DNA from: Streptomyces lydicus
GTDB taxonomy: Bacteria; Actinomycetota; Actinomycetes; Streptomycetales; Streptomycetaceae
Length of the DNA stretch: 64,000 nt
Direction of reading: 5' to 3'
NCBI RefSeq assembly: GCF_004125265.1
Contig: NZ_RDTE01000003.1
Coordinates: 7,874,001 to 7,938,000 of the forward strand
The notes under the pieces are model-generated. The model saw nothing but the letters and a program-made list of their open reading frames with translations, had not been told where the DNA came from and did no database searches. The position numbers and the translations under genes are program-made. How positions within the stretch are numbered: position 1 is the stretch's first letter; every line of letters starts with the position of its first letter. Below, in pieces: positions 16,233 through 24,351 of the stretch.

Positions 16233-17108
16233 TCACAGCCACTCGTTGATGGCCGCGATGAGGACGGTCGCCTCGTAGCGGACCGCCAGCTTGTCGTAGC
16301 GCGTGGCGACCGAGCGATGCCTCTTGAGGCGATTGATCCCGCACTCGACTGCGTGACGCTCGCGGTAGTCGACCGGGTCGAAACGTGGCGGCCGGCCGCC
16401 ACGGGAGCCGAGCTTCTGGCGATTGCGTTCCTGATCGGCCTTGTCCGGGATGGTGCAGCGGATCCCGCGGCGACGAAGATAGGCGCGGTTCTTGCGGGAG
16501 GCGTACGCCTTGTCAGCCCGCACGCGATCAGGACGGACCCGCGGTCGGCCCGACCCGCGGCGGGGCACGCGGACCTTATCCAGCACCGGTTCGAACTGCG
16601 GCGAGTCTCCGCGCTGCCCAGCCGTCACCACGATCGACATGGGCTTTTGGCCCTGCTCAACGGCAAGATGCAGCTTGGTGGTGAACCCGCCGCGCGAACG
16701 TCCCAGCCCGTGATCACCGGGCTCGGCGAAGGCACCACCCGGTGGCTCCTTCTGTAGGTCACCCCGCCTCCGGGCCCCGGCCGCATGCTGATGGGCACGG
16801 CACACCGTGGAATCGACGCTCAGGTCCCAAGTGATTGCACCCTTCGCGTCGGCCAAGGACTGCAGCCGGGTGAGGACCCGGTGCCAGGTGCCGTTCCGCT
16901 GCCATCGGCGGAACAGGTCATAGATCCGACCCCACGGCCCGTACTCCACGGGCACGTCCCGCCACGGAACACCTGTCCGGACCCGGAACCGTATACCGTC
17001 GATCAGCCGCCGCCGGGGCCAGACGGGCGGCCGCCCCGCCTTCGTCCCCTTCGGCAACAACGGCTCCAACACCACCCACTGCTCGTCCGTGAGATCTCCC
17101 CGCGCCAT
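16233..17108 (-). CDS. IS5-family transposase (DDE)
   Basis: A full-length 291-residue transposase starting MARGDLTDEQWVVLEPLLP. The N-terminal HTH region includes RRRLIDGIRFRVRTGVPWRDVP; catalytic residues are Asp in SVDSTVCRAHQHA, Asp in VRADKAYAS and Glu in VECGINRLKRHRSVATRYDKLAV. The gene is uninterrupted, so the element may be active. It begins about 45 bases inside the right inverted repeat. Confidence 0.95.
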   Translation of the reverse strand: MARGDLTDEQWVVLEPLLPKGTKAGRPPVWPRRRLIDGIRFRVRTGVPWRDVPVEYGPWGRIYDLFRRWQRNGTWHRVLTRLQSLADAKGAITWDLSVDSTVCRAHQHAAGARRRGDLQKEPPGGAFAEPGDHGLGRSRGGFTTKLHLAVEQGQKPMSIVVTAGQRGDSPQFEPVLDKVRVPRRGSGRPRVRPDRVRADKAYASRKNRAYLRRRGIRCTIPDKADQERNRQKLGSRGGRPPRFDPVDYRERHAVECGINRLKRHRSVATRYDKLAVRYEATVLIAAINEWL

Positions 17109-17153
17109 GAACCGAGATCATTCATCGCTCAAGATCCACTTTCGATACACGGC

Positions 17154-17639
17154 CTAGTGCCACCTCTCATAGGCAGCGGAGGAGTTGCAGGCAGTGGTCT
17201 GCGGCTGGGTGCCGTCGGCCACGCTGCTGGTCGTCATGCACAGTCCGTTGGACACGTTCTGCCACACCTTGAACAGGCCCCTGGGCTCCTCGTAGAAGAC
17301 ACGCCACTTCTGGGTGTCGGGGAGGAGGTTGCACTCGTCCATCCAGAGGCCCGGGTGTGCGGCGGTCGGCCCGGTGATACACCGTCCCGTGTTCTGATTG
17401 ACGAAGCGGTACATGCTGCCCGGAAGGAACTCCGCGAGCCATTTCTGTTCAGGCCCACCGGTGCACCGCCACATCTGGAGCTTCGCGGCGTTCTCGGTGG
17501 CATTGTCGAGGCAGTGGCTCGAGTTCCAGATACTCATCGTGTTGAAACCCGCGGCCTGCGCCGGTGCGCCGGCCAGAGCGATGACCGGCATCGTCAGCGC
17601 GGCGGTGACGAGTGCGAGCAGAGCGCGTCGTTTGGACAT
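17154..17639 (-). CDS. Secreted ricin-type beta-trefoil lectin
   Basis: A 161-residue protein with a Sec signal peptide (MSKRRALLALVTAALTMPVIALAGAPAQA, cleavage after AQA) and three QxW-like repeats (EQKWL, TQKWR, YERWH) with paired cysteines, the RICIN lectin pattern. The start at 17639 is preferred to upstream frames because it opens directly on the signal peptide. The TAG stop at 17156-17154 is part of the CTAG at the IS end, so the IS inserted without changing the coding sequence. It lacks any catalytic module. Confidence 0.8.
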   Translation of the reverse strand: MSKRRALLALVTAALTMPVIALAGAPAQAAGFNTMSIWNSSHCLDNATENAAKLQMWRCTGGPEQKWLAEFLPGSMYRFVNQNTGRCITGPTAAHPGLWMDECNLLPDTQKWRVFYEEPRGLFKVWQNVSNGLCMTTSSVADGTQPQTTACNSSAAYERWH

Positions 17640-17677
17640 GGGGCAACTCCACTTTCCACTTGAGGATTCGTAGGGTC

Positions 17678-17704
17678 GTGTGTGCTGCCGGTCAGCGGCA
17701 CACA
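17678..17704 (-). terminator. Hairpin between the broken lectin and the intact lectin
   Basis: An inverted repeat TGTGTGC / GCACACA with a short internal stem CCG/CGG. It lies downstream of the broken lectin on the minus strand and upstream of the intact one. No T-run follows. Confidence 0.35.
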
Positions 17705-17780
17705 GCCATCCCGGCTGCTGTGTCCGGGGCGACCCCACGCACATACGGCGCGGAATCGAATTTCCCGGCCCGCAAGCCCT

Positions 17781-17947
17781 TCAGCGGAACGTCCAGTTCT
17801 GATGGGTCCAGCCGCTGCACGCCCACAACTGCGCCTTTGCCTCGTTCGCCGTGATCGTGTCGGTGTCCCCTGTCCAGACACTCACCACGGTGCCGTTCCG
17901 GCGATCGCCAGAGCTGCCGCAGCCGCGAACATCCCTCGATCACGCAT
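17781..17947 (-). pseudogene. Broken ricin-type lectin gene
   Basis: An ATG at 17947 with GGGGGAA upstream encodes a signal-peptide start (MRDRGMFAAAAALAIAGTAPW) that stops at a TGA after 21 codons. Another frame across the same bases continues as VSVWTGDTDTITANEAKAQLWACSGWTHQNWTFR and a stop at 17781, a typical last ricin repeat with QxW-like HQNW. The gene is therefore a signal peptide joined by frameshift and large deletion to a C-terminal repeat. It is probably a decayed paralogue of the adjacent lectin. Confidence 0.65.
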
Positions 17948-18068
17948 GATGTTCCCCCAGCCCCGGAGCAACCCGGGTCACACTCCGCCACCCAGCGCGG
18001 CCGAGCAGGCAGCAGAGTAGACCTCACACCAGCGTATTGGCACGGACGCGTACAAAAGAGGCCGGAAG

Positions 18069-18345
18069 TTACCGTCCTGTGGGAAACCCGTTCGACTCGT
18101 GCATTCCATGAACGGTGGAGATACGGCTTCTGATCAGCCAGGTCCACCGGTCCGCCGCCGTGGGCACACGGAGTCTCGGGCGGGTCCAGCCCTGGGTCTG
18201 CTTGATCGTCCGGAAGGTGTGTTCCAGATCGAATCTGCGCAAGAACGCCTGCCGGTGCAGATCGGCGTCTCCGTCCGACAGGCCGGCAGCCGAAGACCAC
18301 AGCCGGACCAGCAGGGGATCGTGACTGCCGGGCAGTCGTGACGTT
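18069..18345 (-). pseudogene. C-terminal fragment of an IS transposase
   Basis: One minus-strand frame reads LPGSHDPLLVRLWSSAAGL, then AFLRRFDLEHTFRTIKQTQGWTRPRLR and TAADRWTWL, ending at a TAA at 18071-18069. This matches the C-terminal DDE (Glu) region of actinomycete IS transposases. An in-frame TGA stands directly before the fragment, and no N-terminal part or inverted repeats are visible. It is a dead remnant. Confidence 0.6.
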
Positions 18346-19101
18346 CAGGCCGTCTGGCAGGAGGCCGACCTGCCCCCCCGAGAGGCAACTGAAGCCGACC
18401 GCCGCCCTGCCACCCGAGATGCGCGAGCGCGCCGAGCAGTCCCGGCAGCGGAGACCGAGCTGTCGTCCTTGGCCCGGTGCGTCACGGGTTCCGGTCACCA
18501 CATCTACGAGGGTGACCACAGCTTTGTGATGCCCTTCTGCGTCACGTGCGACGTGGGCGCCGACCTTGCGTTCACGGAGGACGAGTGGGGCAGACTGTCG
18601 GGCTGGACCAGCCAGCTAGCCAGCCAGCCAGCCGGGCGCGGGCCGCGACGAGTTCCATGCCCATTTCTCCGCCGCCGTCGACGAGTTCAGCCGGCTGCTC
18701 GGACCGCCCGCGCTGGAGGTGACCGTGGAATCGGCGGAGCAGCGGAGCAGCGGAGCAGCGGAGCAGCGGAGCAGCGGAGCGGTTGGCGGTGTGCGGGATG
18801 GCGCCGTGGCGGTAATGCTCTCCTCCTCGGTCAGGGGCCGGAACCGGTCTCCTTCTACGGGGCGGAGGAAGCCCGGGTCTTCATCGGCCCCCTCCCTGCG
18901 GAGGGGCGGTTTCCGCCGGCGGAACGGCTGTGCGGGTTCGCTCAGTTCTGAGAGTTCTGGCAGTTCTGAGCCGTACGTGCCGGGCGCCGGTGGGCCACGG
19001 TCTGTGATGACCGTCACCCCGGAACTTTCCGTGCTGTGTCGACCGGATGCCGTGCGCCAGGCGTATGCGGGGGGAGACCGAAAAGAACCGGGGAGTGGCT
19101 G
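18346..19101. other. Decayed region with octamer repeat, no secure gene
   Basis: About 750 bases upstream of the sigma factor. Plus-strand pieces look protein-like but are out of frame with each other: MPFCVTCDVGADLAFTEDEW at about 18529 and GRDEFHAHFSAAVDEFSRLL near 18650. Between and after them are short repeats (AGCC copies near 18613; CGGAGCAG copies at 18735-18780). The whole reads as a gene disrupted by repeat expansion. Confidence 0.35.
18735..18780. repeat. Octamer tandem repeat (CGGAGCAG, 5.75 copies)
   Basis: Five perfect copies of CGGAGCAG plus CGGAGC. Because the unit is 8 bases, each gain or loss shifts the reading frame. The repeat lies inside a protein-like frame (DEFSRLLGPPALEVTVE precedes it). 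Confidence 0.9.
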
Positions 19102-19599
19102 TTGACCGTCGAGGAGTTCGAAGAGTTTTACGCGCAGACGGTCGCCCGGCTGACCGGGCAGCTGTACGTGATGCTCGGCGATCAGCACGAGGCGCAGGAC
19201 GTGGTGCAGGAGGCGTTCGCCAGGGGCTGGAGCCGGCGGCGTCAGCTCGACCGGAACGGTCAGCCCGAGGCCTGGGTCCGTACGGTCGCCTGGCGCCTGG
19301 CGGTGAGCCGGTGGCGCGTACGGCGCCGTACCGCGGATGCCTGGCAGCGTAGCGGCGCCCCGCCGCATGTCGAGGGCCCCGGGCCCGAATCGGTGGCGTT
19401 GGTGGAGGCGCTGCGTCAGCTGCCCGCCAATCAGCGGCGGACCATGACGCTGCATTACGTGTGTGACCTGACGGTGGAGCAGATCGCCGTCGAGACCGGG
19501 CTGTCCGCCAGCACCGTCAAGACCCACCTGGTCAGGGGCCGGACGGCACTCTCCCTTCGTCTGCAGGACCCGCGTATTGAGGAGGCACCCGGTGCCTGA
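19102..19599 (+). CDS. SigE-family ECF RNA polymerase sigma factor
   Basis: A 165-residue sigma factor starting at TTG 19102 (LTVEEFEEFYAQTVARLT), with GGGGAG seven bases upstream; the open frame extends to 19036 but without a ribosome-binding site. Region 2 reads HEAQDVVQEAFARGWSRR and AWVRTVAWRLAVSRWR; region 4 reads VEQIAVETGLSASTVKTHLVRGRTAL. A GGAAC box at 19021-19025 could belong to an autoregulated promoter, but its -10 partner is not clear. The next gene overlaps it by 8 bases and encodes a membrane protein that may modulate it. Confidence 0.9.
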   Translation: MTVEEFEEFYAQTVARLTGQLYVMLGDQHEAQDVVQEAFARGWSRRRQLDRNGQPEAWVRTVAWRLAVSRWRVRRRTADAWQRSGAPPHVEGPGPESVALVEALRQLPANQRRTMTLHYVCDLTVEQIAVETGLSASTVKTHLVRGRTALSLRLQDPRIEEAPGA

Positions 19600-20041
19600 A
19601 CCCCATGACCTGCTGCGGTCGTTGTTCCAGGAAGCGGCCTCCACCGGGCAGTCCCGTGCGCGTTGTGCGCCGGTCGAGCTCGTCGCCCGGCGCGGGGAGC
19701 GGCTGCGCCGTCGTCGGATCGCCACGCTCGCCGCGGGCGCCTGCCTGGTCTTCGCCGGTACCGGTGCGGCCGTGGCCGCACTGCTGCCCGGCAGCCCGAG
19801 CACCGGTGTCCCGGCCGTCACCCCGTCTTCCCCCCGGCCGAGCGCTCCCCCGAAACCCCCGAAACCCGTGCCGACGTCGCCCCGCGGCACGTCGTCGGCG
19901 ACCCGTACTCCCGTTCCCGGCCGGACCGAACCGGGTACACCGCCCGCCACCGCGCCGCCCCGGACCGGCCAGGGAGCCCCGGGGGCGTCCGCCACGGACA
20001 CGCCCGGCACGTCCCCTCCGTCCACCGCACCACCGCGCTGA
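19592..20041 (+). CDS. Single-pass membrane protein with Pro/Thr-rich outer domain
   Basis: A 149-residue protein starting at GTG 19592, overlapping the sigma stop by 8 bases, with GGAGG upstream. A basic cytoplasmic segment (about residues 1-43, ERLRRRR) is followed by one membrane helix (IATLAAGACLVFAGTGAAVAALL) and about 80 residues rich in Pro, Thr and Ser. This is the usual layout of the second gene after SigE-family sigma factors and could act as an anti-sigma or sensor, but no zinc anti-sigma motif is present. Confidence 0.75.
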   Translation: MPEPHDLLRSLFQEAASTGQSRARCAPVELVARRGERLRRRRIATLAAGACLVFAGTGAAVAALLPGSPSTGVPAVTPSSPRPSAPPKPPKPVPTSPRGTSSATRTPVPGRTEPGTPPATAPPRTGQGAPGASATDTPGTSPPSTAPPR

Positions 20042-20119
20042 CCCCTCCGCACCCTGCCCCGGCGGTCCTCGCCGCCGGGCGGTCCCCCCACGCCCGAAAC
20101 CACAGCAGGAGCTCCCGTT

Positions 20120-21550
20120 ATGCCCGCCTCGTCGCCCCGTCTGCGCCGGACCCCTCCGCCGCTCGCCACCAGCCCCGTTGCCGGACCACGGGCCCCCTCG
20201 GCGCCGGCGCGCACCGCCGGCACGACGAGCTGGGGCCGTACGACCAGCCGGGGCGGTACGACGCTCCCGGGCAGCACGGTGGCCCCCGGCGCCACGGCTG
20301 CCCCGGGCGGCGGCACAGCAGGCGACGCCGACCCGGCCGGCCACTCGCCTCCGACCCCCTCGCCTCCGACCCGCTCGCTTCCGGCCCACCGGCCGGAGCC
20401 GGAATCCCGCCGACGACGCTATGTCCCCGGACCCGCCGACCGGGAGGTGCTGTGGCTGTATCTGCTGACCCGGGTCGGGATCTGGACCACCGCCTACTGC
20501 ACCCGGTGGCTGTTTCCCGACGACCGTGACACCCATCACGCCGCCGACGTCCTCGCACCGTGGCAGCGCTGGGACTGGGGGCACTTCCTGAACATCGCCC
20601 GCGACGGCTACTTCCCCGGTCAGGCCGGGCCGTGGCTGAACGGCTGGGACAACAGGGAAGCCTTCTTCCCCGGCTTCCCCCTCCTCCTGCGGGCCGTCCA
20701 CACCGTCGTCCCTGACTGGACCACCGCGGGCCTGCTGATCTCCTTCGTCTCCGGCGCCGTTGCCGTCCTGGCGCTCGCCCGGATCGCCCGGCTGCACCTG
20801 CCCGACGAGCGCGCCGGGCGCCGCGCCGTCCTCTTCCTGCTGCTCTCACCGTGCGCGATATTCCTGGCGGCGGGGTACACGGAAGCGCTCTTCCTCGCAC
20901 TCGCGCTGCCGGCCTGGCTCGCCGCCCAGCGGCAGAACTGGCCCGCCGCGGCCGCGCTGGCCGCGCTGGCCACCGCCGTCCGGGTCAGCGGCCTCTTCCT
21001 CGCCGCCGCCCTCGCCGTGCACTTCGTCGTCACCGTCCGCACCCGCCGGCAGTGGCGCGCACTGCCGTGGCTGGCGCTTCCCGCACTGCCGCCCCTCCTC
21101 TACAGCGGCTTTCTCCGGATGCACACCGGCGACTGGATGGCCTGGAAGCACGCCGAAGAACGCGGCTGGTACCGCGACTTCCACGCCCCCTGGGAAGCCT
21201 GGCGGAACACCTGGCATGCCGCCTTCGCCGACTCACTGCCCACCGGGTACGCCCTGATGTCCCAGGCGGAACTCCTCGCCATGGTCGTCGGCCTGCTGCT
21301 CGCCGGGGTGCTGGTCCGGCGGCGCCGCTGGCCGGAGGCCGTCTACGTCGGCCTCAGCCTGTGGGCCCTGGGCACCTCGTACTGGTACACCTCCATACCC
21401 CGCGCCACCCTCCTGTGGTGGCCCCTGTGGGTCCTCCTGGCCGGATGGAGCCTGCGCACCCCGCGCGTGAAAACCGTGTACCTCTGCCTCGCGGCGCCGC
21501 TGATGACGGTCTTCGCCCTCACCTTCCTGTCCGGACGGTGGGCCGGATGA
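20120..21550 (+). CDS. PIG-V-type mannosyltransferase family membrane protein
   Basis: A 476-residue protein. Residues 1-100 are a low-complexity Pro/Ser/Gly-rich cytoplasmic tail; the rest is a multi-pass GT-C glycosyltransferase with WQRWDWGHFLNIARDGY and NREAFFPGFPLLLR, the conserved luminal motifs of the PIG-V/mannosyltransferase group, then about eight hydrophobic helices (RAVLFLLLSPCAIFLAAGY, ALFLALALPAWLAA). Bacterial members are thought to transfer mannose from a polyprenyl donor to envelope glycans. It follows the sigma/membrane pair in the same direction. Confidence 0.85.
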   Translation: MPASSPRLRRTPPPLATSPVAGPRAPSAPARTAGTTSWGRTTSRGGTTLPGSTVAPGATAAPGGGTAGDADPAGHSPPTPSPPTRSLPAHRPEPESRRRRYVPGPADREVLWLYLLTRVGIWTTAYCTRWLFPDDRDTHHAADVLAPWQRWDWGHFLNIARDGYFPGQAGPWLNGWDNREAFFPGFPLLLRAVHTVVPDWTTAGLLISFVSGAVAVLALARIARLHLPDERAGRRAVLFLLLSPCAIFLAAGYTEALFLALALPAWLAAQRQNWPAAAALAALATAVRVSGLFLAAALAVHFVVTVRTRRQWRALPWLALPALPPLLYSGFLRMHTGDWMAWKHAEERGWYRDFHAPWEAWRNTWHAAFADSLPTGYALMSQAELLAMVVGLLLAGVLVRRRRWPEAVYVGLSLWALGTSYWYTSIPRATLLWWPLWVLLAGWSLRTPRVKTVYLCLAAPLMTVFALTFLSGRWAG

Positions 21551-21668
21551 CGTCACCCGGCCGGACGAGCCCCGGCCGGCAGCCGCTGCCCGGGTGACAA
21601 CAGCTGCCCGGCTGATAGCCACTGCCCGGGCTGATAGCCGCGCCCCCGGGCCGGGCAGGGATCCGGTC

Positions 21669-22442
21669 ATGACCGTCCTCGTCGGGACGTCCGGCTGGCA
21701 GTACAAGGACTGGCGCGGCGTCCTCTACCCGCACGATCAGCCGCAGCGGCTGTGGCTGGAGGAGTACGCGCGGCAGTTCGCCACGCTCGAAAGCAATGCC
21801 GCCTTCTACCGGCTGCCCGAGGAGCAGACCTTCGCCGCCTGGCGGGAGCGCACCCCCGACGGGTTCGTGATGGCCGTCAAGGCGAGCCGCTATCTGACGC
21901 ACATCAAGCGGCTGCGGGATCCGCAGGAGCCGGTCGGGCGGCTGATGTCGCGCGCCGCCGCGCTGGGCCCCCGGCTCGGGCCCGTCCTGCTCCAACTGCC
22001 GCCCACGCTGTCCGCGGACGCCGGGCTGCTCGATGCCTGCCTGGGTTGCTTCCCGGCCGGTACCCGAGTGGCGGTCGAACCCCGCCACACCTCGTGGTGG
22101 ACCCCGGACATCCGCGCCGTGCTGGAGCGCCGGGGTGCCGCACTGTGCTGGGCGGACCGGGGCTCGCGGCCCGTGACACCCCTCTGGCGTACCGCCGACT
22201 GGGGGTATCTGCGCTTCCACGGGGGCCGTGCGGAACCCGGGCCCCGCTACGGCCGACAGGCGCTCACCACCTGGGCACGACGGATCGCCGACACCTGGCC
22301 GGAGCGGGCCGACGTCCACACCTACTTCAACAACGACACGGGCGGGGCCGCCGTCCTCGACGCCGTCCACTTCGCCCGCGCCGTGTCGGCCGCCGGACGC
22401 TCCGTGAGCCGTACGCCGTCCGGGCGTGGCGCCGCCCGCTGA
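21669..22442 (+). CDS. DUF72 domain protein (YecE-like)
   Basis: A 257-residue TIM-barrel-like protein with the DUF72 pattern: VGTSGWQYKDWRGVLYP at the start, FATLESNAAFYRLPEEQTFAAW, FVMAVKASRYLTHIKRL, VAVEPRHTSWW and HTYFNNDTGG. The function of the family is unknown. The ATG at 21669 is preceded by GGCAGGG. The 118 bases upstream contain three imperfect GCTGCCCGG(C)TGATAG-like repeats of no clear role. Confidence 0.9.
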   Translation: MTVLVGTSGWQYKDWRGVLYPHDQPQRLWLEEYARQFATLESNAAFYRLPEEQTFAAWRERTPDGFVMAVKASRYLTHIKRLRDPQEPVGRLMSRAAALGPRLGPVLLQLPPTLSADAGLLDACLGCFPAGTRVAVEPRHTSWWTPDIRAVLERRGAALCWADRGSRPVTPLWRTADWGYLRFHGGRAEPGPRYGRQALTTWARRIADTWPERADVHTYFNNDTGGAAVLDAVHFARAVSAAGRSVSRTPSGRGAAR

Positions 22443-22504
22443 CCGCGGGGGCGGGATATATCTGCGCTCGTACCGCCCGAGCGAGCGAACGAGGTGAGGC
22501 ACGG

Positions 22505-22798
22505 ATGATCCGCAGACGGGTGGTGGTCTCCGGCGACGTGCAGGGAGTGTTCTTCCGCGACACCTGCCGGCGCCTGGCCGGCGAGCACGGTGCGGCCGGC
22601 TGGGTGCGCAACCTGTCCGACGGGACGGTGGAGGCCGTGTTCGAGGGGGAGCCCGAGCACGTAAGGAAACTGGTGGACTGGGCTCACGAGGGTCCTCCCA
22701 TGGCGACCGTCAACACCGTGTCCGTCCATGAGGAAGAGCCGCAGGGGCTCACGGGCTTCGAGATCCGGCCCACGCCAGGCGGGTTCCAAGAGATGTGA
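22505..22798 (+). CDS. acyP: Acylphosphatase
   Basis: A 97-residue acylphosphatase, normal length. The acyl-phosphate-binding loop GDVQGVFFRDTCRR contains the catalytic Arg (R in FFRDT), and GWVRNLSDGTVEAVFEG holds the catalytic Asn. It hydrolyses carboxyl-phosphate bonds. The ATG at 22505 follows GAGGTGAG. It converges with the lanthipeptide cyclase gene. Confidence 0.95.
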   Translation: MIRRRVVVSGDVQGVFFRDTCRRLAGEHGAAGWVRNLSDGTVEAVFEGEPEHVRKLVDWAHEGPPMATVNTVSVHEEEPQGLTGFEIRPTPGGFQEM

Positions 22799-22818
22799 CC
22801 GCACCCCCGGCCGTGCCT

Positions 22819-24351
22819 TCAGCCCATGAGCAGCGCCGTGTCCCAGCCGTTGCGCTCGGCGGGGGCGGCTCCCCGGCGGGCGTCGGCGTAGTCGGCCAGT
22901 ACGAGGGCGATTCCGGTGGCGCCGTCCAGCAGTCCGGGGTGGTGGACGCGGTGTGGGGCGGTCCGCGAGGAGGGCGACGGAGAAGGGGTGGGCGGCAGAA
23001 CTTGGGCGTAGCCGAAGGGAGTTCGCTCGTCGAATTCCGCGATGAGCTTGTGGGCGAGGGAGTCCGCGGCCGCCCACAATGCGGGGCGTCCGGTGGCGGC
23101 GGCCATGCGGACGAGGGTGTGGAGGATGCCCGCACGGCCGTGGCAGAGGCCCGGGTCGTCGGATGTCGGCCCGCTGGACGCGGGCCCGCCGGACGCCGGC
23201 CCGTCGGAGGCCGGTCCGTCGTGGAGGCGAAGCGCGAGGGCGCCGATCGCCTCCTCGGCCTGCGCCGTCATCCGGTGGTCGCCGAGTGCCTGCCCGGCCA
23301 GGTGGAGGCTCCAGGCGATTCCGGATGTCCCGTAGCACCAGCCCGGTCTGCTGCGGGTCCCCGCCTGAGCGGGGGAGCGGCGCCGGGAAGGCTCTCCGGA
23401 GCGGCCGGGGAAGGCGACCCGGCCGGGCCAGTGCACGCCGTGGCCGTCGGTGTACCCGATGCTCTGCACCCAGTCGGCCATCCGCCGGATGGCGTCCGGC
23501 ATCCCCGGTACCCGGTGCCCGGAGCGGTGGGCCAGTGACAGCAGCGCGAGGGGGCCGCAGATCCCGTGGGCGACACCGACGTTGAAGTCACCTCTCGGGA
23601 ACTCCTGCCGGTCGCGTGGGACGAGATACCGGTCGGGTGCGCACCACCATCCCGGCACCTGGATGCCGTCTTCTTTCACGGGGCGGCCGGTGCGGCCGGG
23701 ATGGTCGGAGCGGCTGGAGCGGCTGGAGCGGCCGGGGTCGGCCAGACGGACGGGGTCGGCCAGACGGACGGGGTGGCTGATGCCGACGAAGAAGCGCAGG
23801 ACATCGTCGAGGGCCGGTACGCACCGTTCGTCGCCGTGGTCGGCCGCGAGCAGGAGGCCGCGCCCCTCTCCCGTCAGCCCCGCGACCGCGTCGTAGTCGC
23901 CGTACGCCAGCCCGGGGCCGTGCTCCTGCCGTCGTGCGACGAGGTGGGCGACGCGGGCCCGGACGTAGGCGGCATGGACCTCGGCGCAGCGTGCCAGCAG
24001 CCGGGTGTACCCGCCGTGTGCGTTCGCGTGCAGCCGTGCGGGCAGCAGCAGGTCGCCGACCGCCGCCGGGCCGGCTTCGGTGGCCGCCGCCACGGCCGCT
24101 GCCAGATGGGAGTGCCCGAGGGCCGCGTACCGGGCGTCGTCGCGGGCGCACCGGGTGTGCAGCAGCGCGATGCCGGGGTGTCCGGTCAGCAGCGAGGCGG
24201 GCTGCCAGCCGGACTGCCGCAGTTCAGGAGGCAGCGCGGCGAAGGCGTCGCGGGCGGCGCCGGCCACCTGCTCCGGTGTGCTCAGCAGATCGGCGACGCG
24301 GTGGGCGACGGCCGACGCCGCATCGCACAGCCCATGGGGTGTCCCGGTCAT
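22819..24351 (-). CDS. lanC: Lanthipeptide cyclase LanC
   Basis: A 510-residue LanC-like protein that would add Cys thiols to dehydrated Ser/Thr. Zinc ligands are Cys339 (GWCYGTSGIAWSLHLAG), Cys403 and His404 (LCHGRAGILH). It begins MTGTPHGLCDAASAV; the ATG overlaps the LanB stop (ATGA), so translation is coupled. Two low-complexity inserts, (PVRLAD)2-type near residue 205 and a GPAS repeat near residue 390, make it longer than the usual 400-450 residues. Last gene of the lanA-lanB-lanC operon. Confidence 0.9.
   Translation of the reverse strand: MTGTPHGLCDAASAVAHRVADLLSTPEQVAGAARDAFAALPPELRQSGWQPASLLTGHPGIALLHTRCARDDARYAALGHSHLAAAVAAATEAGPAAVGDLLLPARLHANAHGGYTRLLARCAEVHAAYVRARVAHLVARRQEHGPGLAYGDYDAVAGLTGEGRGLLLAADHGDERCVPALDDVLRFFVGISHPVRLADPVRLADPGRSSRSSRSDHPGRTGRPVKEDGIQVPGWWCAPDRYLVPRDRQEFPRGDFNVGVAHGICGPLALLSLAHRSGHRVPGMPDAIRRMADWVQSIGYTDGHGVHWPGRVAFPGRSGEPSRRRSPAQAGTRSRPGWCYGTSGIAWSLHLAGQALGDHRMTAQAEEAIGALALRLHDGPASDGPASGGPASSGPTSDDPGLCHGRAGILHTLVRMAAATGRPALWAAADSLAHKLIAEFDERTPFGYAQVLPPTPSPSPSSRTAPHRVHHPGLLDGATGIALVLADYADARRGAAPAERNGWDTALLMG

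Larger units (their letters stand above)
15745..17157. mobile_element. Intact IS5-type insertion sequence with passenger ORF
   Basis: Terminal inverted repeats are visible: CTAGGCCGTGTATCG at 15745-15759 and its complement at 17143-17157, with further imperfect matching inwards (about 20 of 25 positions). The flanking CTAG or TA is palindromic, so the exact ends and target duplication cannot be separated. Inside are an intact DDE transposase on the minus strand and a 143-residue passenger ORF on the plus strand. The element is about 1.4 kb, longer than a usual 0.9-kb IS5 relative because of the passenger. It is inserted exactly at the stop codon of the lectin gene. Confidence 0.85.

Noticed and set aside
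18616..20316. A 566-residue minus-strand frame opposite the sigma factor and its partner
   Set aside because: Composition is Pro/Gly/Arg-rich and repeat-driven; the opposite strand encodes a standard SigE-family sigma factor.
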